This document shows, one piece after another, positions 33,596 through 42,351 of a stretch of 59,627 bases of DNA. The notes under the pieces were generated by a model. That model did not search any database, was not told the DNA's origin, and was given only the letters and a program-made list of their open reading frames with translations. The position numbers and the translations under genes were made by a program. How positions within the stretch are numbered: the first letter of the stretch is position 1; every line of letters begins with the position of its first letter. Source of the DNA: WHTX01 sp038255145 (GTDB lineage: Bacteria > Actinomycetota > Acidimicrobiia > Acidimicrobiales > CAIXPF01); NCBI GenBank assembly GCA_038255145.1, contig JBBSLP010000034.1, positions 1-59,627 on the forward strand, written 5' to 3'.

Positions 33596-34171
33596 ATGGC
33601 CCGCGAATGGTCCCCCAACCAGGAGGCGAAGCGGCAGGCCATCGTGGCTGCGGCTGCCGAGGTGCTGCGCACCCGGGGGGTGGCGGCGTGCACGGCCCGG
33701 GCCATCGCCGAGGCCAGCCCACTCACCAAGTCGGCCGTGCACTACTACTTCGACGACACCGACGAGATCGTCGACGCCGCCTTCCGGCTGCTCATGGAGC
33801 AGTACCTGTCCCGCATCGAGAAGGCGGCGGCCGACGCCGACGGACCCACCGCGGCCTTGTGGGCGGCGGCCACGGCTTACGTGCGCTTCGGCGCCGACCG
33901 GCGCAGCACCCGCCGGGCTCCCATGCTGTGGTTCGAGTACCGGGTGGTGTCAGCCCGCCGGGGCGACAGCAGCACGGTCAACGAGCTCAGCGCTCAGGCC
34001 GAGGCGGTGTTCCTACGCCTCGTCGAGGGGACCGGCGTGGACCACGCTCGGGCCCGGGGCACGACGCTGTTCGCCGCCCTCGGTGGGTCGCTGGCGCGGG
34101 ATCAGTTCCTCGACGACGATCCCCGCGAGCTCCTGGACCGCCTAGCCCTGACCCTGGGTCTGCCCCGCTGA
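33596..34171 (+). CDS. TetR/AcrR-family transcriptional regulator
   Basis: 191 residues from the ATG at 33596. The N-terminal helix-turn-helix is NQEAKRQAIVAAAAEVLRTRGVAACTARAIAEASPLTKSAVHYYFDDTDEIVDAAF, with the HYYF recognition helix typical of the family. The C-terminal ligand-binding part is poorly conserved, as expected. It is divergent from the LLM-oxidoreductase/alpha-beta-hydrolase pair, and two palindromes lie just before its start, so it most likely represses that pair and itself. Effector unknown. Confidence 0.88.
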   Translation: MAREWSPNQEAKRQAIVAAAAEVLRTRGVAACTARAIAEASPLTKSAVHYYFDDTDEIVDAAFRLLMEQYLSRIEKAAADADGPTAALWAAATAYVRFGADRRSTRRAPMLWFEYRVVSARRGDSSTVNELSAQAEAVFLRLVEGTGVDHARARGTTLFAALGGSLARDQFLDDDPRELLDRLALTLGLPR

Positions 34172-34465
34172 GGCTCGGCGGTCCGTCCGGCCGCAGGTGC
34201 TCGTTCGCCGCCTGCGCTTGGCTCGCCTGGTCTCAGCCATTGCGGTCAAAGACCGGGTCCACGGTCCAGTTCGGCCGCCGTCGAGCGCACGAACCACCAG
34301 CTCAGGCAGGACCTACCCCTGTCGACCGACCCTTAGCTCAGATTCGACGTCGATTCGACGACGGGGGGTCGATCGCCCGGAGCGTGCTTTCGTGTCCGGC
34401 CGAGACCAGGTCGCTGACGATGGGTGCGGCGGGGCGCAACGGCCCCACGCGGCCGAGGGATGGAC
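34172..34465. other. Gap between convergent genes carrying extragenic repeat copy 1
   Basis: 294 bases without a supported gene. It holds the repeat at 34334-34356 (listed separately). I see no strong terminator. Short out-of-frame open stretches here have no family features. Confidence 0.5.
34334..34356. repeat. Extragenic repeat copy 1 (core ATTCGACGTCGATTC)
   Basis: TAGCTCAG directly followed by ATTCGACGTCGATTC. The same 23 bases occur at 43551-43573, and the 15-base core occurs again at 53449-53463. The centre TCGACGTCGA is a perfect palindrome. All three copies lie between genes. Confidence 0.72.
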
Positions 34466-35542
34466 TCAGCTGGCCGCACCCACGGGGAGGGCCAGGTGGT
34501 CGGAGGGGCCATCGACGCCCGGGGGGCGGGACCACTTCAACGCAGCGAAGGCCAGGGCACCACCGGGGATGGGCAGCCAGTAGTGCACGATCCGGTAGGC
34601 GGCCACACCCAGGAAGGCGGCCCCGCTGGGCGCCCCGAAGGCGATGAGGGCCAGCGCCATGCTCGTCTCGACCACGCCGATGCCCCCCGGGGTGATGGGG
34701 ATGGTGGCTACCACGTTGGCCACGCCGAAGGCCACCAGCGCGTGCACCGGCGACACCCCGGCTCCGAAGGCGACCAGGAAGACCCACAGCGACGCCGCGT
34801 CGGCCAGCCAGTTCACCGTGGTCCAGCCCGAACTGCGCAGCAGGGTGGACCGATCCTTGGCCAGCAGGTCCAGGCGGGTCCCGGCCGAGGACACCGCAGC
34901 CTCGGCCGCGGCCACGCTGCTGGGACGGCAGCGACCGGCGATGCGCCCCACCCAGCGGGCGGTGGCGTCGCGGCGGCGGATCAGGCCCCAGCCCGCGGTG
35001 ACGATGATGGTCATGACGATGCTGCCGATGACCACAGCGGCGACGGTCAAGGGGACGAACCCGTCGACGGGGGCGATGAAGAGCGCCGAGCACCAGAGGA
35101 GGGCCTGGAGCACGATGGCCGAGCTCACGCCCTGCACGGTCATGGCGAAGGCGGCGTCGGCCCGGGGCACCCCCTCACGGCACAGCAGCCCGAAGGCGAC
35201 GGCGCTACCGGCGGCCATGCCCAGGGGAGCCACCCGGTTGACGCCCAGGGCACTGAAGACGACGCCCAGGGCCCGGCCACGGCGGGGCCGCGACGAGCGG
35301 GGCAGGAGGGCCCGGGTGACCTCGGCGTAGGCGCCGATGGCGGCCAGGCCCAGGAGGGACCCCACGACCAGGGGGAAGATGGCGACCTGGTCCAACAGCC
35401 GCAGGACCGAGGCGGTGTCGCCCAGCCGGGGCCGCACCAGCCAGATGGCGGCGGCCGCCAGTGCCGCGACCTGTACCAACCGCAGCACGACACGGAAGCC
35501 ACGCCGGCGCCCCGCTCCGGACGCTCGCGAAGTCAGTGACAT
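34466..35542 (-). CDS. Lysylphosphatidylglycerol synthase-type (YbhN/UPF0104) membrane protein
   Basis: 358 residues from the ATG at 35542 with GGAGGT upstream. Multiple membrane helices: about 20-40, 50-75, 110-135, 150-175, 190-215, 270-300, 310-345. The family block NRVAPLGMAAGSAVAFGLL and the later ITPGGIGVVETSMALALIAFGAP (PGG-G-x-E) are typical of YbhN/LPG-synthase TM domains, where the Gly/Glu region lies near the substrate site. It lacks the soluble MprF synthase domain, so it probably moves or modifies a lipid rather than aminoacylating it. Convergent with the first TetR gene and divergent from the second. Confidence 0.85.
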   Translation of the reverse strand: MSLTSRASGAGRRRGFRVVLRLVQVAALAAAAIWLVRPRLGDTASVLRLLDQVAIFPLVVGSLLGLAAIGAYAEVTRALLPRSSRPRRGRALGVVFSALGVNRVAPLGMAAGSAVAFGLLCREGVPRADAAFAMTVQGVSSAIVLQALLWCSALFIAPVDGFVPLTVAAVVIGSIVMTIIVTAGWGLIRRRDATARWVGRIAGRCRPSSVAAAEAAVSSAGTRLDLLAKDRSTLLRSSGWTTVNWLADAASLWVFLVAFGAGVSPVHALVAFGVANVVATIPITPGGIGVVETSMALALIAFGAPSGAAFLGVAAYRIVHYWLPIPGGALAFAALKWSRPPGVDGPSDHLALPVGAAS

Positions 35543-35623
35543 ACCTCCGCAAGGTTCCCACAACCAGAAGCGCGCAACCGGCCGCGGGCGATAAATGCCA
35601 TCCCACCACGGCTGCCACGCTGT

Positions 35624-35649
35624 CACCCACGTCCCCCACCCACGTCCCC
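35624..35649. repeat. 13-bp tandem duplication in a divergent promoter region
   Basis: CACCCACGTCCCC occurs twice in direct contact (35624-35636, 35637-35649), 18 bases before the start of the downstream TetR gene. Could be a binding site for that regulator or a simple slippage duplication. Confidence 0.55.
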
Positions 35650-35666
35650 GGCGTAAGGTCACGGGC

Positions 35667-36320
35667 ATGGACGTCGTCGCTGACGAGCAGGAGGGGTTGC
35701 CCAAGCGGGAGCAACGGACCTTGCGACGCCGACGGCAGATCATCGATGCCGCCACCTCCGTCATGGAGCGCGAAGGTTTCCACCGCACCTCGATGGCCGC
35801 GGTGGCCGAGGCGGCCGGCATCAGCGTCGGCCTCATCTACCAGTACGTCGAGGACAAGGAGGACCTGCTCCTCATCGTCCTCACCGACGTACTCGAGGAC
35901 TTCCGCACCGGGCTTAGGGCCGCCACCGACGGCATCGAGGACCCCATCGAACGTCTGCGTGCCGTGTTCGCCGCCTACGTGGGGGTGCTCGACCGGCGCC
36001 GCAGCGCCCTCCTGCTGGCCTACCGGGAGACGGGCACCCTGCCCCCGGCGGGACGGCGCAAGGTCATGGACGCCGAACGGACCAAGCTGGCCCCCTTCCT
36101 GGCTGCCATCGACGATGCCGTGGCCCTGGGCCTGCTCGAGGTGGACGATCGCCGGCTGACCGCCTACCACCTCATCATGAGCGCCCACACCTGGGCCCTG
36201 AAGAACTGGTACCTACGTGACCTGGTCACGCTCGACCAGTACCAGCACCACCAGTTGGCCCTCGTCCTGCGCTCGTCGCTGACGCCCGACGCCCGGGTCC
36301 GCTACGCCCACCTGCTCTGA
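35667..36320 (+). CDS. TetR/AcrR-family transcriptional regulator (second)
   Basis: 217 residues from the ATG at 35667 with an AAGG site. Helix-turn-helix: LRRRRQIIDAATSVMEREGFHRTSMAAVAEAAGISVGLIYQYVEDKEDLLLIVL. The C-terminal part DPIERLRAVFAAYVGVLDRRRSALLLAYRETGTLPPAGRR resembles the TetR_C_33-type ligand domain seen in regulators of fatty-acid or CoA-ester metabolism. It is divergent from the YbhN-type membrane protein gene across a 124-base gap containing a tandem 13-mer. Confidence 0.88.
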   Translation: MDVVADEQEGLPKREQRTLRRRRQIIDAATSVMEREGFHRTSMAAVAEAAGISVGLIYQYVEDKEDLLLIVLTDVLEDFRTGLRAATDGIEDPIERLRAVFAAYVGVLDRRRSALLLAYRETGTLPPAGRRKVMDAERTKLAPFLAAIDDAVALGLLEVDDRRLTAYHLIMSAHTWALKNWYLRDLVTLDQYQHHQLALVLRSSLTPDARVRYAHLL

Positions 36321-36594
36321 CCAGCTCCGGGCCGGCGGCGCCGCGGCCACCCGGAACTCGGGTGACGACGGCGCGAGCCGCCGCCAAGGTCGGTTCCCAC
36401 GGACGAGGACCACGACGGTCCCCCGCGACAGGGAGGGGTTGCCACATGCCTGCCAGCGCTGTGACCCTCCCGCCCCGCGCCTGAACGGACGACGGTAGAA
36501 GCCCCCGACCCGGGAGCGAGCGAATCCCGGGCCGACGTCGTCAAACCCGTCGGGGCCGGCCGAGCCGCGCCCCGGACCAGCTCGAGGTCCACCC
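36321..36594. other. Gap with a hairpin before the broken rsgA
   Basis: 274 bases. CCCGGGA at 36509-36515 pairs with TCCCGGG at 36525-36531 (9-base loop). I translated the upstream frames and found nothing like the OB-fold domain that should precede the GTPase domain at 36640, so the missing part is not merely frame-shifted here. Confidence 0.4.
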
Positions 36595-37393
36595 ATGTCA
36601 TCGCCGACGTCATCGTCCACGTCATCGTCCACCAACCCCGACCGCAACCTGCTGGCGGCCAACGTCGACGTGGTCGTCCTCGTCTGCGGCCTCGACCGCC
36701 CCGTCAAGGAGGGCAGGATCAACCGGGTGGTCACCCTGGCGTGGGACGCCGGCGCCATCCCCGCCGTCGTGCTGGCCAAGGCCGACCTGCACCCCGACGC
36801 CGCCACCGTGGCCGAGACCGTCGAGGCGGCCAACCCCGGCGTCGACGTGCTCGTCACCTCGGCCTCCGGCGGTGAAGGCCTCGACGCCGTCGCCGACCTG
36901 GTCAGAGGACGGACCATCGTGCTCGTGGGCGAGTCCGGTGCCGGCAAGTCGACCCTGACCAACGCCCTGGCCGGGGTGGAGCTCACCGGCACCGGGGCCG
37001 TGCGCCGGGGTGACGCCAAGGGTCGCCACACCATCACCGCCCGCCAGCTGTTCGTGTTGCCGGGGGGCGGCGTGCTCATCGACACCCCCCGGTGTCCGCG
37101 CCGTGGGCCTGTGGACCGGTACCGACGCTGTCGACGCCGCCTTCGGCGAGGTGGACGAGGTGGCCACCCGGTGCCGGTTCACCGACTGCGGCCATGACGA
37201 CGAGCCGGGGTGCGCGGTGGCCGAGGCGCGGGCCCGGGGCGAGCTCGACCCCGATCGCCTCGGGGCGTGGCGGGCGCTGCGCCGTGAGGCGGCGGCCCTC
37301 GAGCGGCGGGCCTCGCCTCAGGAGCAGCGACGGTGGGGCAAGCAGTTCGCCCGGCTCAGCAAGGACGCCCAGCGCCGCAAGGCCCGGGGCTGA
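36595..37393 (+). pseudogene. rsgA: rsgA-like ribosome-biogenesis GTPase, N-terminally truncated and frame-shifted
   Basis: The encoded parts match RsgA, the GTPase that checks the 30S subunit: LLAANVDVVVLVCGLDRPVKEGRINRVVTLAWDAGAIPAVVLAKADL, the P-loop GESGAGKSTLTNAL, and GAVRRGDAKGRHTITARQLFVLPGGGVLIDTP. At 37085-37090 a run of six C throws the frame; with five C the protein would continue GVRAVGLWTGTDAVDAAFGEVDEVATRCRFTDCGHDDEPGCAV, including the zinc ligands (Cys, Cys, His, Cys), to the stop at 37393. The N-terminal OB-fold domain of about 80 residues is absent and replaced by a Ser/Thr repeat from three GTCATCG-type 12-mers. Two independent lesions suggest a real pseudogene, though the C run could be a sequencing error. 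Confidence 0.72.
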
Positions 37394-37412
37394 CGGGGCT
37401 ACCGTCGCCGGC

Positions 37413-37898
37413 ATGAGCGTCTACGACATCGACATCAACACCCTGGACGGTCAGCCCGCGTCCCTGGCCCAGCTCCAGGGCAAGGTGGCGCTGCTGGTCA
37501 ACGTGGCCTCGCGCTGCGGGCTCACCCCCCAGTACACCGGGCTCGAGCACCTCCAGGAGCGCTATGCCGAGCGGGGCTTCACCGTGGCCGGCTTCCCCAG
37601 CAACCAGTTCATGGGCCAGGAGCCGGGCACGGCCGAGGAGATCGCCGAGTTCTGCTCGACCACGTATGGGGTCACCTTCCCCCTGTTCGAGAAGATCGAC
37701 GTCAACGGCACCGACCGTCACCCCCTCTACGACGAGCTGACGGCGGCGCCCGACGCCGCGGGCACCGCCGGTGATGTGCAGTGGAACTTCGAGAAGTTCC
37801 TGCTGTCCCCCACCGGTGAGGTCGTGGCCCGCTTCCGACCCAAGACCGATCCCGAGTCCCCCGAGGTCATCGCCGCCATCGAGGCCCTCCTGCCCTGA
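37413..37898 (+). CDS. Glutathione peroxidase family protein
   Basis: 161 residues from the ATG at 37413. A thiol peroxidase that reduces hydroperoxides, in bacteria usually with thioredoxin-like donors. The catalytic Cys lies in NVASRCGLTPQY, the Gln/Asn partners in GFPSNQFMGQEPG and the Trp in WNFEKFLLSPTGEVV. Cys rather than selenocysteine. The length is typical of the family, with no signal peptide, so cytosolic. Starts 20 bases after the broken rsgA, same direction. A short (TCGCCCG) heptamer repeat follows its stop at about 37918-37940. Confidence 0.92.
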   Translation: MSVYDIDINTLDGQPASLAQLQGKVALLVNVASRCGLTPQYTGLEHLQERYAERGFTVAGFPSNQFMGQEPGTAEEIAEFCSTTYGVTFPLFEKIDVNGTDRHPLYDELTAAPDAAGTAGDVQWNFEKFLLSPTGEVVARFRPKTDPESPEVIAAIEALLP

Positions 37899-37958
37899 CC
37901 GTCCCGACCCTGCCCGCCCGTCGCCCGTCGCCCGTCGCCCGTAGGGGCGATGGCCGGG

Positions 37959-39176
37959 TCACAGGAGGGCGGCGATGAGCTCCAGCAGGGCCTCGTCCCC
38001 ACCACGGGGTCCGACCAGGGCCAGGCCCACCGGTGCCCCACCATCGGCCGCGGCGGGGAGCACGGCCACGGGGCAGCCGGCCAAACCGGCGGCGGCACCG
38101 AGGCGCAGGTTGACGCCTCGGCGTCGCTCCTTGTCGTCGGCGGAGGCGTCGAGGGGTGGGGCCGGCCCCCCGGCGGCGGGCAGGGCCAGCATGGCGTCGT
38201 CACCCAGCAGCTCGTCGAGGCGGTCGGTCACGTGCTGGCGTATCTCCGACGCCAGGGCATCCGCAGGTTCGCCTGCCGCGTCGCGGGCGGCGGCGAAGCG
38301 GGCTCCGACCCCGGGCCCGAAACCGGGGTCTCCCTGCCCGATCCACTCCCCGTGGGCCAGCCACACCTCGGGGCGGGAGATGCTGAGGAACGCCGCTGCC
38401 CACACGTCGAGCCCGTCGGGGGCCAGGCGGATGTGCTCGACGGGGGCAAGCCGTTCGCCCACCCGACCGACCAGGGCCTCGAGGGTGGCGATGGTGGCGT
38501 CGTCGACCTCGCCCATGGCGTCCTCGGCCACGATGACCCGCCGGAAGCGCACGGGCAGGCGCGACCCGGGCTCAAGCAGCACCGAACCGACGGCGTGCAG
38601 CACGGCACCGTTGCGGGCCAGCCAGCCCACGGTGTCGAAGCTGGGAGCCAGGGGCACCAGGCCGTCGGTGGGGACACGACCATGGGTGGGGCGGAAGCCG
38701 AGCAGACCGCAGTAGGAGGCCGGCACCCGGATGGAGCCGGCGGTGTCCGAGCCCAGCCCCAGGTCCACCCGTCCCGCGGCGACGAGGGCGGCCGGCCCCG
38801 ACGACGATCCCCCGGGCTCGCAGCCGGGAGCGGCGGGGTTGCGGGGGGTGCCGTCGTGCACGTTGGTGCCCGACAGGCTGTAGGCCAGCTCGTCGGTCAC
38901 CGCCTTGCACTCGATGGTGGCGCCCGCCGCCAGCAGCCGGGCCACGGCGGTGGCGTCGACCTCGGGCACGGGGTGGGTGGCCCGCCAGTGGGGGTTGCCG
39001 GCGCCCGTGGGCACGCCGGCCAGGTCCATGTTGTCCTTGACGGCCACCGTCAGCCCGTCGAGGGGCCCCCCGGGAGCACCGTGGCGGGGCCCGGCGTCGA
39101 GGGGCAGATCGCCGTCGACCACCCGCCAGGTCGGCGGAGGCTGCTGGGGTTGCGGCGGGCCGGGCTCGAGGTCCAT
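37959..39176 (-). CDS. Amidase signature enzyme (ninth, outside the array)
   Basis: 405 residues. Triad: Lys47 (VAVKDNMDL), cis-Ser124 (PGGSSSGPA) and nucleophile Ser148 (GSDTAGSIRVPASYCG). It lacks the 60-70 N-terminal residues of the array enzymes and begins with a Pro-rich stretch, so it belongs to a shorter subgroup (indole-acetamide hydrolase/AtzF-like length). It is only distantly similar to the array copies and has no GatC-like partner. Substrate unknown; it may recycle a cellular amide. Its upstream neighbour is the methyltransferase gene, 73 bases away on the same strand. Confidence 0.88.
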   Translation of the reverse strand: MDLEPGPPQPQQPPPTWRVVDGDLPLDAGPRHGAPGGPLDGLTVAVKDNMDLAGVPTGAGNPHWRATHPVPEVDATAVARLLAAGATIECKAVTDELAYSLSGTNVHDGTPRNPAAPGCEPGGSSSGPAALVAAGRVDLGLGSDTAGSIRVPASYCGLLGFRPTHGRVPTDGLVPLAPSFDTVGWLARNGAVLHAVGSVLLEPGSRLPVRFRRVIVAEDAMGEVDDATIATLEALVGRVGERLAPVEHIRLAPDGLDVWAAAFLSISRPEVWLAHGEWIGQGDPGFGPGVGARFAAARDAAGEPADALASEIRQHVTDRLDELLGDDAMLALPAAGGPAPPLDASADDKERRRGVNLRLGAAAGLAGCPVAVLPAAADGGAPVGLALVGPRGGDEALLELIAALL

Positions 39177-39249
39177 GGGGTCAGGGTGCCACCTGCCGTG
39201 GGGGCGGGGCTGGTCGCGCCCGTCGGGGGCCCGGGCGCCCCCGGGCGGT

Positions 39250-40371
39250 TCAGCTGGGCACGTGGGCCAGGAAGTAGGTGTTGGAGCGGTCGTCGCGCAC
39301 CTCGTGCAGGGTCACGTCGGTGAACCCGGCCCGGGCCAGGCGTTCCTGGGCCAGTTGCGCCCCCCACACCGCGCCGAGGCCTTCGCCGCCGTAGGCCAGC
39401 GAGACGGTCATGCAGTGCATGGTGGAGATGGTGTACATCATCGGGGCCGAGGGCAGTTCGAGGTTGTCGTGCAGGTGGCTTGAGGCCTTGGGCTCGACGC
39501 ACAGGTAGCTGCCGCCGGGGCGCAGGGCCTGGTGGATCCACGACAGGACGGTGTCGGGGTGGGCCTGGTCGTGGATGGCGTCGAACGTCGTGACCAGGTC
39601 GAAGCGGCCGGTCTCCTCGAGCTTCGCCGCGTCGCGCACGGCGAAGGTGACGTTGGTCAGGCCCTCCTCGGCGGCCTGGGCCGTGCCCGTGGCGATGGCC
39701 GCCTCGGACAGGTCGAAGCCGCTGAACCGGCTGGCGGGGAAGTTGCGGGCCAGCAGGTTGAGGGCCCGGCCGCTACCACAACCCACGTCGGCCACGTCTA
39801 TGCCGGCCTCGAGGCGCGCGGCGCCACCGGGGAGCAGGGGGACGACCTGGGCCAGCATGGTGCGGTCGAGGCGCTGGCCCGAGGACTCGGCCATGAGCCG
39901 GTGGAACTTGGGGTAACGGTCGTAGGGCACGCCGCCGCCGTCGCGGAAGGCGTCGACGACCTCGTCCTCGACCTCGCCGAGCAGGGACACGTACTGGCAG
40001 AAGGTGGTCAGGTTGAGGGGGCCGGCGGCCCGGGTGAGCAGTCCGGCGTGCTCACGGGGCAGCACGTAGGTGTCGGCCTCGGGGTCGTGGTCGACGATGC
40101 CGCCGGTGACCATGGCCCCCAACCACTCGCGCACGTAGCGCTCGTGGAGGCCGGCGGCCTCGGCGACCTCGGTGCTGGTCGAGGGGGCCAGGCCGGCCAT
40201 GGTGTCGAACAGGCCGGTCTTGTGGCCGATGGAGCACATGAGGGCCAGAGCGCCCCCGTTCATGACCCCCATCATCGTCTCCATGAAGGCCGAGGCCCGG
40301 GCCCGGTCCATCTTCGGCTTCGTCGCCGTCGTGTTGGTCGCCGTCGTGTCGGCGCGCTCGTCTACGGCCAT
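39250..40371 (-). CDS. Class I SAM-dependent methyltransferase with N-terminal winged helix
   Basis: 373 residues from the ATG at 40371. Residues 30-110 form a winged-helix dimerisation domain (LALMCSIGHKTGLFDTMAGL, STEVAEAAGLHERYVREWLGAMVTGGIV), as in Rv2258c-like and O-methyltransferase proteins. The SAM motif IDVADVGCGSGRALNLLA lies near residue 190, followed by FSGFDLSEAAI, FDLVTTFDAIHDQAHPD and GSYLCVEPKA. No substrate can be named. An N-terminal Thr/Asn-rich stretch (TTATNTTATK) is low complexity. Divergent from the epoxide hydrolase gene. Confidence 0.88.
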   Translation of the reverse strand: MAVDERADTTATNTTATKPKMDRARASAFMETMMGVMNGGALALMCSIGHKTGLFDTMAGLAPSTSTEVAEAAGLHERYVREWLGAMVTGGIVDHDPEADTYVLPREHAGLLTRAAGPLNLTTFCQYVSLLGEVEDEVVDAFRDGGGVPYDRYPKFHRLMAESSGQRLDRTMLAQVVPLLPGGAARLEAGIDVADVGCGSGRALNLLARNFPASRFSGFDLSEAAIATGTAQAAEEGLTNVTFAVRDAAKLEETGRFDLVTTFDAIHDQAHPDTVLSWIHQALRPGGSYLCVEPKASSHLHDNLELPSAPMMYTISTMHCMTVSLAYGGEGLGAVWGAQLAQERLARAGFTDVTLHEVRDDRSNTYFLAHVPS

Positions 40372-40466
40372 GTGCCACCCCCAGGTTCGGCGGGAGCCTA
40401 GTTGGGCTGCCCTGTGGCCGCCCCACCTCCCGGTGACCGTCGCCACACAGGCGATAGGGTCCGGCC

Positions 40467-41609
40467 ATGAGCGACACCGTCGAGCCGTTCCGCATCGCCG
40501 TCGGGGACGACGTCCTCGACGACCTCCGGTCACGCCTGGCCGGCACCCGCTGGCCCGAGGCCGAGACCGTGGACGACTGGAGCCAGGGCATCCCCCTGGC
40601 CTACGTCCAGGAGGTGTGCCGCTACTGGGCCGAGGAGTACGACTGGCGGGCCCGCGAGGCCGCCCTCAACCGCTTCACCCAGTACCGCACCACCCTCGAC
40701 GGCCTGGGCATCCACCTCGTCCACGTGCGCTCCCCCCACGAGGACGCCCTGCCCCTGGTCATCACCCACGGCTGGCCCGGCTCCATCGTCGAGTTCCACA
40801 AGATCATCGAGCCCCTGACCGACCCCACGGCCCACGGTGGCGCGGCTGGCGACGCCTTCCACGTGGTGTGCCCGGCCCTGCCCGGCTACGGCTTCTCCGA
40901 CAAGCCTTCCGCCACCGGCTGGTCGGTGGAGAAGATCGCCGGCCAGTGGGCCGTGCTCATGGCCCGGCTGGGTTACGACCGCTACGGCGCCCAGGGCGGC
41001 GACTGGGGTGGTGCGGTGACCACGGCCATCGGCCAGCAGGACGTCGAGCACTGCGTCGGCATCCACCTCAACATGCCCATCGCCCGCCCCGACCCCGCGA
41101 CCATGGACTCGCTCACCGCCGAGGAGGAAGCGGGCCTGGCCGCCAGCCAGTACTACCGGAAGTGGGACTCGGGGTACTCGAAGCAGCAGTCCACCCGGCC
41201 CCAGACCCTGGGCTACGGGTTGGCCGACTCCCCGTCGGGCCAGGCCGCGTGGATCCTGGAGAAGTTCTGGGCGTGGACCGACTGCGACGGCCACCCCGAG
41301 AACGCCCTGACCAGGGACGAGATGCTCGACAACGTGATGCTCTACTGGGCCACCAACGCCGGGGCGTCCTCCGGTCGCCTGTACTGGGAGAGCTTCGGCC
41401 AGTTCCGTGACCCCCGGCCGGTGACGGTGCCCGCAGGGGTGGCGTCGTTCCCCCGGGAGATCTTCCGCCCGTCACGGCGCTGGGTGGAGCAGCGCTACAC
41501 CGATCTGCGCCACTGGACCGACATGCCCAAGGGCGGCCACTTCGCTGCCTTCGAGCAGCCGGAACTGCTGGTGGACGACATCCGCGAGTTCTTCCGCAAG
41601 CTGCGCTGA
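40467..41609 (+). CDS. Epoxide hydrolase (EHN-domain alpha/beta hydrolase)
   Basis: 380 residues. Hydrolyses epoxides to diols in the cytosol. The N-terminal EHN domain (FRIAVGDDVLDDLRSRLAGTRWP, WRAREAALNRFTQYRT) is followed by the alpha/beta-hydrolase core: HGWPGS (101-106), nucleophile Asp179 in GGDWGG, and a late His358 in GGHFAAFEQPE. Similar proteins occur in catabolic regions of actinobacteria. Well-defined ATG start; a terminator lies 15 bases after the stop. Natural substrate unknown. Confidence 0.9.
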   Translation: MSDTVEPFRIAVGDDVLDDLRSRLAGTRWPEAETVDDWSQGIPLAYVQEVCRYWAEEYDWRAREAALNRFTQYRTTLDGLGIHLVHVRSPHEDALPLVITHGWPGSIVEFHKIIEPLTDPTAHGGAAGDAFHVVCPALPGYGFSDKPSATGWSVEKIAGQWAVLMARLGYDRYGAQGGDWGGAVTTAIGQQDVEHCVGIHLNMPIARPDPATMDSLTAEEEAGLAASQYYRKWDSGYSKQQSTRPQTLGYGLADSPSGQAAWILEKFWAWTDCDGHPENALTRDEMLDNVMLYWATNAGASSGRLYWESFGQFRDPRPVTVPAGVASFPREIFRPSRRWVEQRYTDLRHWTDMPKGGHFAAFEQPELLVDDIREFFRKLR

Positions 41610-41623
41610 ACGCCTGGGGGGCT

Positions 41624-41650
41624 GCGGGCCCGGCGTTGCGCCGGGCCCGC
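41624..41650. terminator. Bidirectional terminator, 12-bp stem with 3-base loop
   Basis: GCGGGCCCGGCG at 41624-41635 pairs with CGCCGGGCCCGC at 41639-41650 (loop TTG). It sits between the convergent stops of the epoxide hydrolase (41609) and nitroreductase (41670) genes. Confidence 0.8.
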
Positions 41651-41669
41651 TCCTCACGATCCCAGCAGG

Positions 41670-42308
41670 TCAGATGCCCTGCTTCCAGGTGTCGAGGTAG
41701 GTGATCTCGCTGACCGGGCGCCGGTAGGCGGGCTTGAAGTCGGTGCCCACGGTGTAGGCCACGGGCAGGAGCGCGGCCTGGGTGACGGTCTCGGGGATGC
41801 CCAGGAGCTCGCGGACCTCGGCCTCACGCTGCAGGTGGAGGGTGGTGTAACAGCTGCCCAGGCCCCGGCTGCGCAGGGCGAGCTGGAAGCTCCACATGGC
41901 GGGGATGATCGAGCCGTACAGGCCGGCTTCGTCCCAGCCCTTGGTGCCGGGACGGCCGAGGATGCAGGGGATGACGAGGACGGGGGCCCGGCCCATGTTG
42001 TCGGCCAGGAAGCTGGCCGAGTCATAGACCCGGCCGGTCTGGCTGCCGGCGTCGGCGTTGGCCGCGGCCTGCTTGAGGTAGGCGCCACCGGCGTCGCTGT
42101 ACAGGCGGGCCAGCTCGTCCTTCTTGGCCTGGTCCCGGATGACCAGCCAGCGCCAACCCTGGGTGTTGGAGCCGGTGGGGGCCTGGGTGGCCAACTGCAG
42201 GCACTCGATGAGCACGTCGTCGGGCACGGGACGGTCGAAGTCCAACCGCTTGCGCACGGCGCGCGTCGTGCTGAGCAGGGCATCCACCTGGGCGAGATCG
42301 AACTCCAT
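41670..42308 (-). CDS. Nitroreductase family protein
   Basis: 212 residues from the ATG at 42308. FMN-dependent NAD(P)H oxidoreductase fold. Signatures: STTRAVRKRLDFDRPVPDDVLIECLQLATQAPTGSNTQGWRWLVI (FMN-binding start), a central helix bundle, then ALRSRGLGSCYTTLHL and LLPVAYTVG. Family members reduce nitro groups, quinones or enones. A same-strand neighbour of the F420-type LLM enzyme (43-base gap), suggesting one redox unit. Confidence 0.88.
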   Translation of the reverse strand: MEFDLAQVDALLSTTRAVRKRLDFDRPVPDDVLIECLQLATQAPTGSNTQGWRWLVIRDQAKKDELARLYSDAGGAYLKQAAANADAGSQTGRVYDSASFLADNMGRAPVLVIPCILGRPGTKGWDEAGLYGSIIPAMWSFQLALRSRGLGSCYTTLHLQREAEVRELLGIPETVTQAALLPVAYTVGTDFKPAYRRPVSEITYLDTWKQGI

Positions 42309-42351
42309 GGGCGGTCTGTCTAGCCGACGGCGCCGGTCGTCGGGTCGTGGG

